A stretch of 64,000 nucleotides of DNA from SIG575 sp045542485 (GTDB lineage: Bacteria; Bacillota; Clostridia; Oscillospirales; Acutalibacteraceae), in contig JAZQLC010000008.1 of NCBI GenBank assembly GCA_045542485.1, forward strand, positions 12,669 to 76,668, written 5' to 3'. Below are positions 42,212 to 50,679 of the stretch, piece after piece. Below the pieces are notes generated by a model. It ran no database searches and was not told the origin of the DNA. It saw only the letters and a list, made by a program, of their open reading frames with translations. The stretch's first letter is position 1; every line of letters starts with the position of its first letter. Position numbers and translations under genes: made by a program.

Positions 42212-43540
42212 TTAAATCATAGCAAACAATGTTCTGAAAATTGAAACGAGAATTGTAAAGCAATTTGCTTTGGAATCCGAAAGGTTATCTGTCACTTCAA
42301 AGGTGTCAATAATTTCATCTGTGTCCGTTCTGTAAGTGGAAACCTCAAGTTTGTCACCGGAGAAAGTAAGTGCTGTGAATGTAGGCACTCTTGTGTCAAA
42401 GGCTGACACGATAAAGGATGCTGTTTCTTCGGGAAGCGGGTCATAGTTACTGCCGGATGCAGAGGATGTTTGCAGATAAACCGTGCCCTCATCTGCCTCT
42501 TTACCGCCGTACATTATATTTGTCCTTGAATAGAGATGGTCGTGACCTGCAAGTACAAGGTCAACATCATAGCAATCGTAGATTGAAGAGAAAAGAAGTC
42601 TTATATCTGAAAAATCACTGTCTGAAAGTGATGCAGAATAAGGATTGCGGTGCATCGTCACAATTCTCCATTTTTTATCCGGGTGAGCCTTTACCGCTTT
42701 ACTGATAACTCTTTCTGTATCTGTAAGAGAAGTGTTTTCTGAGTTGATTGTGATGAAAAGTGCATCGCCGTAGGTGTAGAAATATCCAGTACCTGCTTCA
42801 GAACTGAAAAGTTCGGGAACCTCGTTTGGGTTATTGAAAATGTCTCCGTAAAGGGTGGAATCGTCGTCGTGGTTGCCGATTGTGTTGGCAATCGGAAGTG
42901 AGCGGAGTTTTTCGGGAGAAAGATAAGCTTTCATCTGAACAAAACTGTCCGGTGACTGAAACTGGTCACCACCTGAAATCAGAAAAGCAGCATCGGGATA
43001 TGCCGACATCATTTTATCGACAGTATAATTCCATCCGCAAGTGTCTCTGATAAGCACTTCTTCAAGTTCTTCATCACCTGAACGACCAATCTGTGCATCA
43101 GAAATATAGAGTGCCGTAAAATTATCGTCAGGCTGTACTTTTATTTTTTCGGGTACGGAGAACACGCCGTTTTCCGTGTAGGAATAATAGTATGTTTTTC
43201 CCTCTTCAAGACCCGTTACAGTTACATTATTTGAAATAAAATCGTTCAGTGCTTCCTTTTGTTCCACCTGAACCGAAACAGAATCGGACATATCTTCGTT
43301 TTCGGAAAGCCTGAATTGCTCACCTTCGGTTTCCGAAAGCCAACAAAAATTGATTTCCCCCTGACATTTACCCGGGGCAAGGGAAATGACAGTGTTGTCC
43401 GCCTGAATATCTGCCCATCCGGGTGCGAAATTATTCAGGTCCTCTTCCGTGTATGCATAGCCCGACTGCGCTGATGCGATAACGCTGAAAAGTATCACGA
43501 ACGCGATGGCTAATGACAAGATTTTAACTGATTTTTTCAT
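42212..43540 (-). CDS. Secreted purple acid phosphatase-like metallophosphoesterase
   Basis: 442 residues. Signal peptide 1-24, an N-terminal fibronectin-like domain (about 45-135; GLEEGKTYYYSYT) as in purple acid phosphatases, then a calcineurin-like domain. Metal-site motifs visible are SDAQIG near 148, GGDQFQ near 190, GNHDDD near 217, MHRNPY near 305 and GHDHLYSR near 338. It should hydrolyse phosphate esters outside the cell. The C-terminal 18 residues are hydrophobic (FTILVSIFRTLFAMI) and could anchor it. No sortase signal. It is convergent with groEL. Confidence 0.87.
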   Translation of the reverse strand: MKKSVKILSLAIAFVILFSVIASAQSGYAYTEEDLNNFAPGWADIQADNTVISLAPGKCQGEINFCWLSETEGEQFRLSENEDMSDSVSVQVEQKEALNDFISNNVTVTGLEEGKTYYYSYTENGVFSVPEKIKVQPDDNFTALYISDAQIGRSGDEELEEVLIRDTCGWNYTVDKMMSAYPDAAFLISGGDQFQSPDSFVQMKAYLSPEKLRSLPIANTIGNHDDDSTLYGDIFNNPNEVPELFSSEAGTGYFYTYGDALFITINSENTSLTDTERVISKAVKAHPDKKWRIVTMHRNPYSASLSDSDFSDIRLLFSSIYDCYDVDLVLAGHDHLYSRTNIMYGGKEADEGTVYLQTSSASGSNYDPLPEETASFIVSAFDTRVPTFTALTFSGDKLEVSTYRTDTDEIIDTFEVTDNLSDSKANCFTILVSIFRTLFAMI

Positions 43541-43639
43541 ATAAGTTCCCCCTTTTTCACTATTTTAATACGATTATACGAAAAATGTCAACAAATTAAT
43601 CAAAATAAGAACAATTTATGAATAAATTAGCAAAAAAAT

Positions 43640-43668
43640 TTGACAACTTGTGGAATATATTATATAAT
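43640..43668 (+). promoter_or_regulatory. Consensus promoter of the lysine riboswitch transcript
   Basis: TTGACA (43640-43645), 17-nt spacer, TATAAT (43663-43668). The stretch 43541-43639 between the phosphatase start and this promoter shows nothing else. Confidence 0.9.
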
Positions 43669-43682
43669 CGGGTTGTAAAACA

Positions 43683-43850
43683 ATTGATCGAGGTGCGGTT
43701 ATTACTGCAAAAGGCATACAATCCGGGCAAGAGTGCTTTTTGTGAGAATCATCGCCGAAGTGCCGTGGTAATTGCCTTGATACACGGTGCTGGGACATTA
43801 CAGAATATGTAATGTACTGTCACGGCAAATGTCGTGGAGCGCTGTCAGTT
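43683..43850 (+). promoter_or_regulatory. Lysine riboswitch (L-box)
   Basis: The conserved L-box blocks occur in order: GAGGTGCGG (43690-43698), AAGAGTGC, GCCGAAG (43754-43760), GCTGGGA (43789-43795), ACTGTCA (43816-43822) and GGAGCGCT (43836-43843). A terminator hairpin follows at 43895-43924. Lysine binding should end transcription before the NhaC-type gene, so that gene is probably a lysine transporter. Confidence 0.95.
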
Positions 43851-43894
43851 TTCAGTAATAATTTTCCTCTTACAACAAAGGGAATTTTATAGAT

Positions 43895-43924
43895 AAACAG
43901 ACAGCCCTTACGGTCTGTCTGTTT
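43895..43924 (+). terminator. Lysine riboswitch expression-platform terminator
   Basis: 10-bp stem AAACAGACAG (43895-43904) with its complement at 43915-43924, then a T-run. It lies 34 nt before the transporter start codon. Confidence 0.9.
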
Positions 43925-43957
43925 TTATTTAACCCCAAAATGAAAGGACGGGTAATA

Positions 43958-45709
43958 ATGAAAAAAATAACTCCAAAAAGAATTTTAACCATTGTTATTG
44001 CTTCTCTCATTCTGCTCGGTACAATGACTTTCGTTGCAACTGCAACAAGTACCACATCTGCAGAAGCAGCAGTAATGGTTGAATGTCCCGACTGTGCAGG
44101 TTCACTTGCTTGTATGTCCTGCTACGGTAAAGACGCAGAATGCGCAGACTGCTCAGGTGAAAACATCTGTGCAACCTGTGAAGGTTCAGGTGAAGTTCCG
44201 GCAGATAGCCAGTTCTACTCAACTTTCTGGGCACTTGTTCCTCCCATTATCGCAATCGCTCTTGCACTCATCACTAAAGAAGTTTATTCATCACTCTTTA
44301 TCGGTGTTGTGGCAGGTGCTATGCTCTCTGCAAACTTCAAGCCCCTCGGCATTGTTGACAACGCAATCGGCGGCGGTATTATCTCAGCAATTTCAGACAC
44401 TGCCGGTATTTTCCTCTTCCTCGTAATTCTCGGCATCATCGTTGCTCTTGTTAACAAAGCAGGTGGCTCAGCAGCATTCGGAAGATGGGCTCAGAAAAAC
44501 ATCAAGTCAAGAACAGGCGCAATGTTCGCAACTTTCGTTCTTGGTATTCTTATCTTCATCGATGACTATTTCAACTGTCTGACTGTCGGCTCTGTTATGC
44601 GTCCCATCACAGATACTCACAGAGTTTCACGCTCAAAGCTTTCATACCTCATTGACGCAACAGCAGCTCCTGTTTGTATGATCGCTCCCATTTCTTCCTG
44701 GGCAGCAGCAGTTTCGGGCTACGCGGAAGAAGGCGAAGGACTTAAGCTCTTCATTCAGGCTATCCCCTTCAACTTCTACTCACTTCTCACATTTGTATTC
44801 ATCATCACTATCGTTCTTATGAAGTTTGACTTTGGTCCTATGAGACAGCACGAATACAATGCTGTTGTCAACGGCGACCTCTTCACATCAGGCAAAGAAG
44901 AACAGAAAGAAGAAGAAGCCCCCAATCCCAAGGGTAAAGTTATTGACCTGGTTCTTCCCATCGTTGTTCTTATCGGAATCTGTGTATTTGCTCTCGTTTA
45001 TAACGGCGGCATTCTCGATGGTTCAAACTTCATCGATGCTTTCTCAAACACAGACGCAACAGTAGGTCTTCCCTGGGGCGGTCTTGTAGCTCTCATCGTT
45101 ATCGTTGCTTATCTTATCATCAGACGCGTTGTTTCATTCAAGGACGCTATGGCATGTGTGCCTCAGGGCTTCATCGCAATGGTACCTGCTATCACAATTC
45201 TTACACTTGCAACTGCTCTTAAGAATATGACAGGTCTTCTCGGTGCAAAAGAATTTGTAGGAAATCTTATGGCTAACTCTGCAGAAAGCCTTGACAAATT
45301 CCTTCCTGCAGTTATCTTCCTCGTAGCTTGTGGTCTTGCTTTTGCAACAGGTACATCATGGGGTACATTCGGTATCCTTATCCCCATCGTTACAGCAATC
45401 TTCCCTGCTAACTCAACAATCCTTATCATCGGCATTTCAGCTTGTCTTGCAGGTGCTGTCTGCGGTGACCACTGCTCACCCATTTCTGACACAACTATTA
45501 TGTCATCAGCAGGTGCTCAGTGCAACCACCTCAACCATGTTTCCACACAGCTTCCCTATGCAATTTCAGTTGCAGTAATTTCATTCCTTATGTACATTAT
45601 TGCAGGTTTTGTTCAGAGCGCATGGATTACACTTCCCATCGGTGCTGCTCTTACAGTCGCATTCCTCTTCGTAATGAAGACAATTTCAAAGAAGTCGGAC
45701 GCAAAATAA
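43958..45709 (+). CDS. NhaC-family Na+/H+ antiporter-type transporter, probable lysine carrier
   Basis: 583 residues from ATG 43958 after GAAAGGA; the in-frame ATG 43940 is upstream of the site. An N-terminal membrane helix or signal (9-29) is followed by an unusual Cys-rich segment with four CxxC pairs (Cys43/46, 52/55, 62/65, 71/74), three of them followed by a Gly as in DnaJ zinc fingers. About twelve membrane helices of the NhaC/ArsB superfamily follow, with FIDDYFNCLTVGSVMRPI and GDHCSPISDTTIMSS as typical blocks. Control by a lysine riboswitch suggests lysine uptake or exchange, as for other L-box NhaC proteins. Confidence 0.88.
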   Translation: MKKITPKRILTIVIASLILLGTMTFVATATSTTSAEAAVMVECPDCAGSLACMSCYGKDAECADCSGENICATCEGSGEVPADSQFYSTFWALVPPIIAIALALITKEVYSSLFIGVVAGAMLSANFKPLGIVDNAIGGGIISAISDTAGIFLFLVILGIIVALVNKAGGSAAFGRWAQKNIKSRTGAMFATFVLGILIFIDDYFNCLTVGSVMRPITDTHRVSRSKLSYLIDATAAPVCMIAPISSWAAAVSGYAEEGEGLKLFIQAIPFNFYSLLTFVFIITIVLMKFDFGPMRQHEYNAVVNGDLFTSGKEEQKEEEAPNPKGKVIDLVLPIVVLIGICVFALVYNGGILDGSNFIDAFSNTDATVGLPWGGLVALIVIVAYLIIRRVVSFKDAMACVPQGFIAMVPAITILTLATALKNMTGLLGAKEFVGNLMANSAESLDKFLPAVIFLVACGLAFATGTSWGTFGILIPIVTAIFPANSTILIIGISACLAGAVCGDHCSPISDTTIMSSAGAQCNHLNHVSTQLPYAISVAVISFLMYIIAGFVQSAWITLPIGAALTVAFLFVMKTISKKSDAK

Positions 45710-45727
45710 AACACAGCATATATGATA

Positions 45728-45765
45728 ATAACCCACCCGGCGTTCACCGGGTGGGTTATGTTTTT
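45728..45765 (+). terminator. Terminator of the transporter gene
   Basis: 13-bp stem ATAACCCACCCGG with its complement (45747-45759), 6-nt loop, then GTTTTTT. Confidence 0.92.
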
Positions 45766-45772
45766 TGCTTTT

Positions 45773-46519
45773 TTATTTTACACCGTATTCTTTCACATCA
45801 ATAATATCATTATCAATTGTGACAACATAGTGCGCATAATCGTCTTCAAGACAGATTGAACGGAAGGTTATGTAGCCAATCCCGTTGTGAAAAACTCTGT
45901 CACCATAGTGATAATGTCCTGCAAATACTGCCCTGACCTTACCGCTGCTTTCTATGAGATTGATGAGTTTTTCTCTGTTTCTGATAACGTGGTCATCATC
46001 ATTCTCTCTGTTTTCGAGAATCAGAAGTTCGTGCGAAAGAATAATCACATCGCATTCTGCTTCTTCGATTTCCCTCTTCATCCACTCAAACTGCTCATCA
46101 TCTATAAAACACTCTGCCCATCTGATTTCTTCTGACGGGTAAGGATTTTTTTCATCATTCTGATTCGGGTCAAGAACAAGAAATTTTATCCCTTCACGAA
46201 CAAATGAATAATACCTTGAGGGCATATTCATAATTCGGCACCACACCGCTTTGTCTGTTGATGTGTCGTGATTACCGATAAGACAATAGTAGTCCTTACC
46301 ACAGTTTCTGAGCACTTCTGCAGTTTCTTCCCAGAGAACAGTCTGTTCTTTGCACCCTTCAAAAAGGTCCGCTGTGTCGCCGAAATTCACAACAAAATCG
46401 CAACCCTCAAGATGCTCCGACAAGGCTTTTTTCACCTTTTCAAGAGACATGGGGCGTTTTCTTTCGCCCGGCATCTCAATGTCGGAATAATGCATATCGG
46501 TAAAAGCGAAAAACTTCAT
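45773..46519 (-). CDS. Calcineurin-like metallophosphoesterase
   Basis: 248 residues from ATG 46519 after GAGGTAG. Motifs of the phosphoesterase fold are visible in order: FTDMHYSD (D-x-H), NFGDTADLF, LIGNHDTST, LSHELLIL and FAGHYHYGD. There is no signal peptide, so it is cytoplasmic, unlike the phosphatase at 42212. The substrate is not evident; relatives hydrolyse cyclic nucleotides or phosphodiesters. It follows the CinA-like gene by 4 nt and ends a minus-strand run that begins with the cysteine desulfurase. Confidence 0.88.
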   Translation of the reverse strand: MKFFAFTDMHYSDIEMPGERKRPMSLEKVKKALSEHLEGCDFVVNFGDTADLFEGCKEQTVLWEETAEVLRNCGKDYYCLIGNHDTSTDKAVWCRIMNMPSRYYSFVREGIKFLVLDPNQNDEKNPYPSEEIRWAECFIDDEQFEWMKREIEEAECDVIILSHELLILENRENDDDHVIRNREKLINLIESSGKVRAVFAGHYHYGDRVFHNGIGYITFRSICLEDDYAHYVVTIDNDIIDVKEYGVK

Positions 46520-46523
46520 ATTT

Positions 46524-47939
46524 CTACCTCGAAAGAAGATTGCCGATTTCAGCAATATAGAAATTTGTCATTTCTCCGAGAGATGCACTCTGTGACATTA
46601 CTGCGTCAATGATAAGGGCTGCAAGTGCGCAGAGAGCCACAATAACAAGCACCCAGATAAGAATCTGTGTTGATGCGGTCATCTTTCCTTTGTTTGAGGG
46701 AACAATTTTGCCCATAGGTGCAGATTCAACCACTTCCATTTTCTGCGGCACTGCTTTTGTTTCAAGTCTGTCAAAAACTCCTTCAAGACCTGCTCTGTAA
46801 AGCTCTTCAAGTCCTTCGTCTTCTTCAGATGAATAAATCTTGTAAACACTTGCTCTGTTGCCGTCTGAGATAGCAGCGAAGATATATGAAACATCATCCT
46901 CTGAAACAAAAACATCTGTCATAGCCACTGCATAGTGAGCATCTATGCCTCTGAGTGCATTTTTTGCAACTGATGCCAACATCTCTTTGCGCTCTGCATC
47001 CTCGGTGGGATATTCTTCCATAGCTCTGTCTACAATAATAACTGCTGAAGAATTTTCGATATCTTTAAGAAGCTCTGTATAAATCTGATTTTCCTTATGA
47101 CGGACAACGGCAATTTTTGCGCCTTTTCCTTCAAGTGAATTGAGTGCTCCTGCAAAAATTCCTGCATATGCTCTTCTGTCAATATTCAGCTGTGCAGTTT
47201 CTTCAGGAAGGTCTTCAGAAAGAGAGGATGAGCTGATGTCCTCAAAAGCTTCCTCTTTTGTTTCTTCCACAACCTCTTCTTCTGTGGGAGCTTTGTAAAT
47301 TTCTTCATACTGTTCGCCTACAAGCTCATCTGTCGTCTGAGGCTGCTCAAAATTCTCGATAGGCTCAACATAGCCTTCCATTTCTTCGGGGATATCTGTC
47401 TGCACGGGTGCTTCCTGAGGAATAACCTTTTCAACACCCTTTGAAAGGAATGCAATCATACCGTTTTCAAGGATTGCACCGATTCTCTTTTCGTCAATGG
47501 GAACAAAAATCAGTTTCTGTTTTCCTGCCTCAATACCGAAGCCTGAGAAAAGACCGTCGTTTGTAACGAAAGCCTCACCGCCAACAGGGATTGCAGCGTG
47601 AGCTTTAACCTGATTTTCATTAAGTGTTGCCATACACTGCTCACTGTTTATAAGATTAGTGATTTCAGCGTTAAGTCTGCACTTGAAACCAAGTGCTCTG
47701 AAAAGAGCTGCTTTAGTTGAAATAAAACGGGAAACATCAACTGCAAGAACAATTACATCTGCCGTTTCGACGCCTGATTTTACACCATTAAACATTTCTT
47801 TCTGTGTCTGACAGAAAAGGAAGCCCTCTTCAACGCCTGTGATTTCTTCCACCTTGTCAGCGATTACGCCGTGAGTCATATTCATAGCGACCAACTTGCT
47901 CTCACTGAAGGAAATAAGTTTAACTCTCACCTTTACCAT
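46524..47939 (-). CDS. Membrane-anchored degenerate CinA-like protein
   Basis: 471 residues. By eye it lines up with CinA, encoded two genes upstream, through both halves. Residues 1 to ~170 match the MoaB-like domain (AIPVGGEAFVTNDG against VPEDGTVFRNHNG of CinA; FGIEAGKQKLIFVPIDEKRI against FAIEKNSKCIIALPGPPREM). Residues ~250-400 match the amidohydrolase domain (AHYAVAMTD against ADYGVGITG). The GGLGPT and ESCTGG active-site motifs are gone. An acidic linker (about 170-245) separates the halves, and a membrane helix lies at ~428-450. Probably non-enzymatic; function unknown. The start may be GTG three codons later. Confidence 0.65.
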   Translation of the reverse strand: MVKVRVKLISFSESKLVAMNMTHGVIADKVEEITGVEEGFLFCQTQKEMFNGVKSGVETADVIVLAVDVSRFISTKAALFRALGFKCRLNAEITNLINSEQCMATLNENQVKAHAAIPVGGEAFVTNDGLFSGFGIEAGKQKLIFVPIDEKRIGAILENGMIAFLSKGVEKVIPQEAPVQTDIPEEMEGYVEPIENFEQPQTTDELVGEQYEEIYKAPTEEEVVEETKEEAFEDISSSSLSEDLPEETAQLNIDRRAYAGIFAGALNSLEGKGAKIAVVRHKENQIYTELLKDIENSSAVIIVDRAMEEYPTEDAERKEMLASVAKNALRGIDAHYAVAMTDVFVSEDDVSYIFAAISDGNRASVYKIYSSEEDEGLEELYRAGLEGVFDRLETKAVPQKMEVVESAPMGKIVPSNKGKMTASTQILIWVLVIVALCALAALIIDAVMSQSASLGEMTNFYIAEIGNLLSR

Positions 47940-47943
47940 CCTT

Positions 47944-49410
47944 TCACTGTGCTATCCATTTCACTGAATTTTCATACGGGTTTGTTTTATTTTTCTTTTC
48001 ATACCAGGCTGCAGGGAATTTCTGTTTGCTGTTGATTGATACAATATCAGTGTTAACAGCTTCCTCTTCATTTTCCCTGACAAGTCTTGCAACAAGCACA
48101 AGTCTTCCGTTCTTCATAACCGTTCTGTCACAGGTTGAAAGAGTGATGATTTTGTCGCCCTCCTGATAATCAACGCCGGTGTCATAGTAGGAACGGGTTT
48201 TGATTTCTTCCATAAAACTTGCAAAGTTCACGCTTGAAGAAAGATTTATAAAATTATATGCAAAAACATATCCGTTATCGTCGCTTTTTACTGCACTTGT
48301 CAGGAAAACCGAATAGATTTTATAAACATAGTTTTCATTTTCAGTGTAGACATAGAGAAGCGGGTTTTTCTTGAAAGTATCTACATTTTTATAATTTTTA
48401 ATAAGGCCAAACATTGAGCCGTCGCGCATATTATGACCGTAAATGACAGTGTTCATATCGGAAAAGGCTGATTTGTTGTTGCAGTCAATAAACGCCGTAC
48501 CGCCTGAAAGCCATTTGCCGTTAAAGCCGGTATTGAGATATTTATCGTTGTTTGTTGTCTGAACAACGGGAAGGCTGATTTTTGCACCAGGAACAACAAT
48601 CCACGCTTTGAAATCCTTATTTTGACCTTTGAGAGATTCAAATGTTACTGTCTTCTCCTCTTCATCAAGGTTGTTAAGCTTTTCAACAATTTTCTCAGGC
48701 TCTGTTTCTTCGCCGTTGATAAGCTCTGATGCCTGAGTGTTCTGCTGTTTTATAAGATAAGGCTGAATGAAATAGTCATTCACAAGCCACGCAGCACTTG
48801 CCAGAAGAGCGATAATTGAAACGATAAAAACAATCTTTCTGATTTTTTCTCCGGTTGAATCGCTCTTTTTAGGGAAGAGTGAGCCTTTCTTTTTCTCAGG
48901 CTTTTCCTCAACCTCTTCATCTTCAGTTTCTTCTTTCACTTCGGCTGCCGGAACAATTTCTTCAGTCTCTTCTGTTTCAGCTTCTTCGCTGTTTGAATAA
49001 ACATCTTCAAATTCCTGAGGCTCTTTATCGCTTTCTGAGTAGATATCCTCGTATTCAGCAGAATCCTGATCTTCTTCTGCTGCTTCTTCAACAGATTCTT
49101 CTGCGCCGAATTCCACGCCTAAAATTGCAGCCTCCTGTCTGAGGGCCTCCTCGTCAACACCTGCAATTTTTGCATCAACCTCTTCATAGAGTGCAGCGTA
49201 TCCTTCCTCTGCCTCTTTGAAGAAATCGTCAATTTCGCTGTCTGAAGAGGGGTCATAGAAGTTTTCCTCTTCTTCTGCGGCTTTTGGCTCTTCTTTTTTC
49301 TCTTCATCATTTCCGCCAAAAGGCTCAAGATTATATTTTTCTCTCAGACTGGAAAATATGTCTTCAAAAGACTCTTCTTCGCCGGGGAGTTTCTTTTCGT
49401 TATCGCTCAT
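47944..49410 (-). CDS. Class B sortase with long acidic N-terminus
   Basis: 488 residues. Residues 1 to ~180 are acidic, low-complexity and predicted cytoplasmic; a membrane helix follows at about 190-212. The extracellular sortase B domain (about 255-460) has the catalytic His326 in YGHNMRDGSMFG, Cys427 in TLSTCDR and the Arg in LVLVARLVRE. Sortase B enzymes link surface proteins or pilins to peptidoglycan. No LPxTG- or NPxTN-type substrate is visible in this window. Typical SrtB proteins are 220-300 residues, so the N-terminal extension is unusual. It overlaps cinA by 11 bp and lies 4 nt before the CinA-like gene. Confidence 0.88.
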   Translation of the reverse strand: MSDNEKKLPGEEESFEDIFSSLREKYNLEPFGGNDEEKKEEPKAAEEEENFYDPSSDSEIDDFFKEAEEGYAALYEEVDAKIAGVDEEALRQEAAILGVEFGAEESVEEAAEEDQDSAEYEDIYSESDKEPQEFEDVYSNSEEAETEETEEIVPAAEVKEETEDEEVEEKPEKKKGSLFPKKSDSTGEKIRKIVFIVSIIALLASAAWLVNDYFIQPYLIKQQNTQASELINGEETEPEKIVEKLNNLDEEEKTVTFESLKGQNKDFKAWIVVPGAKISLPVVQTTNNDKYLNTGFNGKWLSGGTAFIDCNNKSAFSDMNTVIYGHNMRDGSMFGLIKNYKNVDTFKKNPLLYVYTENENYVYKIYSVFLTSAVKSDDNGYVFAYNFINLSSSVNFASFMEEIKTRSYYDTGVDYQEGDKIITLSTCDRTVMKNGRLVLVARLVRENEEEAVNTDIVSINSKQKFPAAWYEKKNKTNPYENSVKWIAQ

Positions 49411-50665
49411 TGTTGTTCTCCGTCCTTTCGTAATCGTTTATAATTTTTCTTCTGACTAAATCAAATGCACGGGATGCATTCACATATCTGTTGTAATCTC
49501 TGTCGTGCCTTGCCGTCATAATTTCAATACATTCTGTGCCGTTTTTGTCGCTGACTGCCACATAGCTCAAGCCTACCGGTTTGTTTGTACCGTCGCTGAG
49601 GGGCCCTGCAATACCTGTAATTCCTACTCCGTAGTCGGCACCGCTGAGGCTTCTTATTCCTTCTGCCATCTGTCTTGCTACGCTCTCACTGACAGCGCCG
49701 TATTTTTTCAAATCCTCTGCACTTACACCGAGAATTTTATTTTTGATTTCGTTTGAATAGGAAACAACACCACAATCAAAAACCGATGATGCTCCCGAAA
49801 TATCTGTAATTCTCTTTGCTGCAAAGCCGCCCGTGCAGGATTCAGCAAGAGAAATTTTAAGAGAGTGTTTTCTGAGAAGCTTCACAAGTGCACTCTCAAT
49901 ATTTTCTTCGTCAATGCCGTAAACATATTCTTTGAATTTTTCCGTGATTTCGTCTATCACGGGTTTTGCCTTTTTTTCTGCTTCTTCAGGAGTTGAGCCA
50001 CTTGCAGTAACACGAAGGAAGCATTCTCCGTCTTTTGCATAAGGTGCAACGGTGGGATTTTCGCCGTCAAGCAATTCACCCGCTTCTTCCGCCATCACTG
50101 ATTCGCCTATCCCTATCATTTTTATGTTGTGAGAAACAATTGATGCTGTGGAATATTTTCCGAGAAGTGGTTTTACACACTCTTCAAACATCGGTTTCAT
50201 TTCTCTGGGTGGACCGGGCAGAGCAATAATACATTTTGAATTTTTCTCAATTGCGAAACCCGGCGCCGTACCGTTGTGGTTTCTGAAAACAGTGCCGTCT
50301 TCCGGAACCATAGCCTGACGGATGTTGCTTTCAGCCATTCTGATGTTTTTGCTTATGAAATAGCTTTCAATTTCTGCCTTTATGTCCTCGTTCAGCACAA
50401 GCTTACTTTCCATCACTTCGCAGCATTTATCTCTTGTGATATCATCTGCAGTGGGACCGAGACCTCCCGTTGTGATAACAATATCGCTTCTTTCAAGCGC
50501 CTGTCTGAGCATTTCAGTGAGACGGTCGTTATTGTCGCCCACAACACTTTGTCTGAGCACACTGATTCCCATCAGCGCCAACTGTCTTGAAAGATAAACG
50601 GCATTTGTATTCACAATGTCGCCTAATAAAATTTCTGTGCCTACGCAAACAATTTCACAAATCAA
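49400..50665 (-). CDS. cinA: CinA-family protein (nicotinamide-nucleotide amidohydrolase)
   Basis: 421 residues, full length. The N-terminal MoaB/COG1058 domain carries VGTEILLGD, TTGGLGPTADD and PGPPREM. The C-terminal domain carries AESCTGGF near residue 270, VSYSNEIK and GITGIAGP. The C-terminal domain deamidates NMN in pyridine nucleotide recycling; the N-terminal domain can have ADP-ribose pyrophosphatase activity. The start is TTG at 50665 with a weak GGTGA site. It is 14 nt after thiI and overlaps the sortase start, so the four genes are probably one operon. Confidence 0.96.
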   Translation of the reverse strand: MICEIVCVGTEILLGDIVNTNAVYLSRQLALMGISVLRQSVVGDNNDRLTEMLRQALERSDIVITTGGLGPTADDITRDKCCEVMESKLVLNEDIKAEIESYFISKNIRMAESNIRQAMVPEDGTVFRNHNGTAPGFAIEKNSKCIIALPGPPREMKPMFEECVKPLLGKYSTASIVSHNIKMIGIGESVMAEEAGELLDGENPTVAPYAKDGECFLRVTASGSTPEEAEKKAKPVIDEITEKFKEYVYGIDEENIESALVKLLRKHSLKISLAESCTGGFAAKRITDISGASSVFDCGVVSYSNEIKNKILGVSAEDLKKYGAVSESVARQMAEGIRSLSGADYGVGITGIAGPLSDGTNKPVGLSYVAVSDKNGTECIEIMTARHDRDYNRYVNASRAFDLVRRKIINDYERTENNNER

Positions 50666-50679
50666 AGCTTTTCACCAAC

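Noticed and set aside
43618..43812. Reading frame crossing 43.6-43.8 kb
   Set aside because: It covers a consensus promoter and the lysine riboswitch core; no ribosome site.
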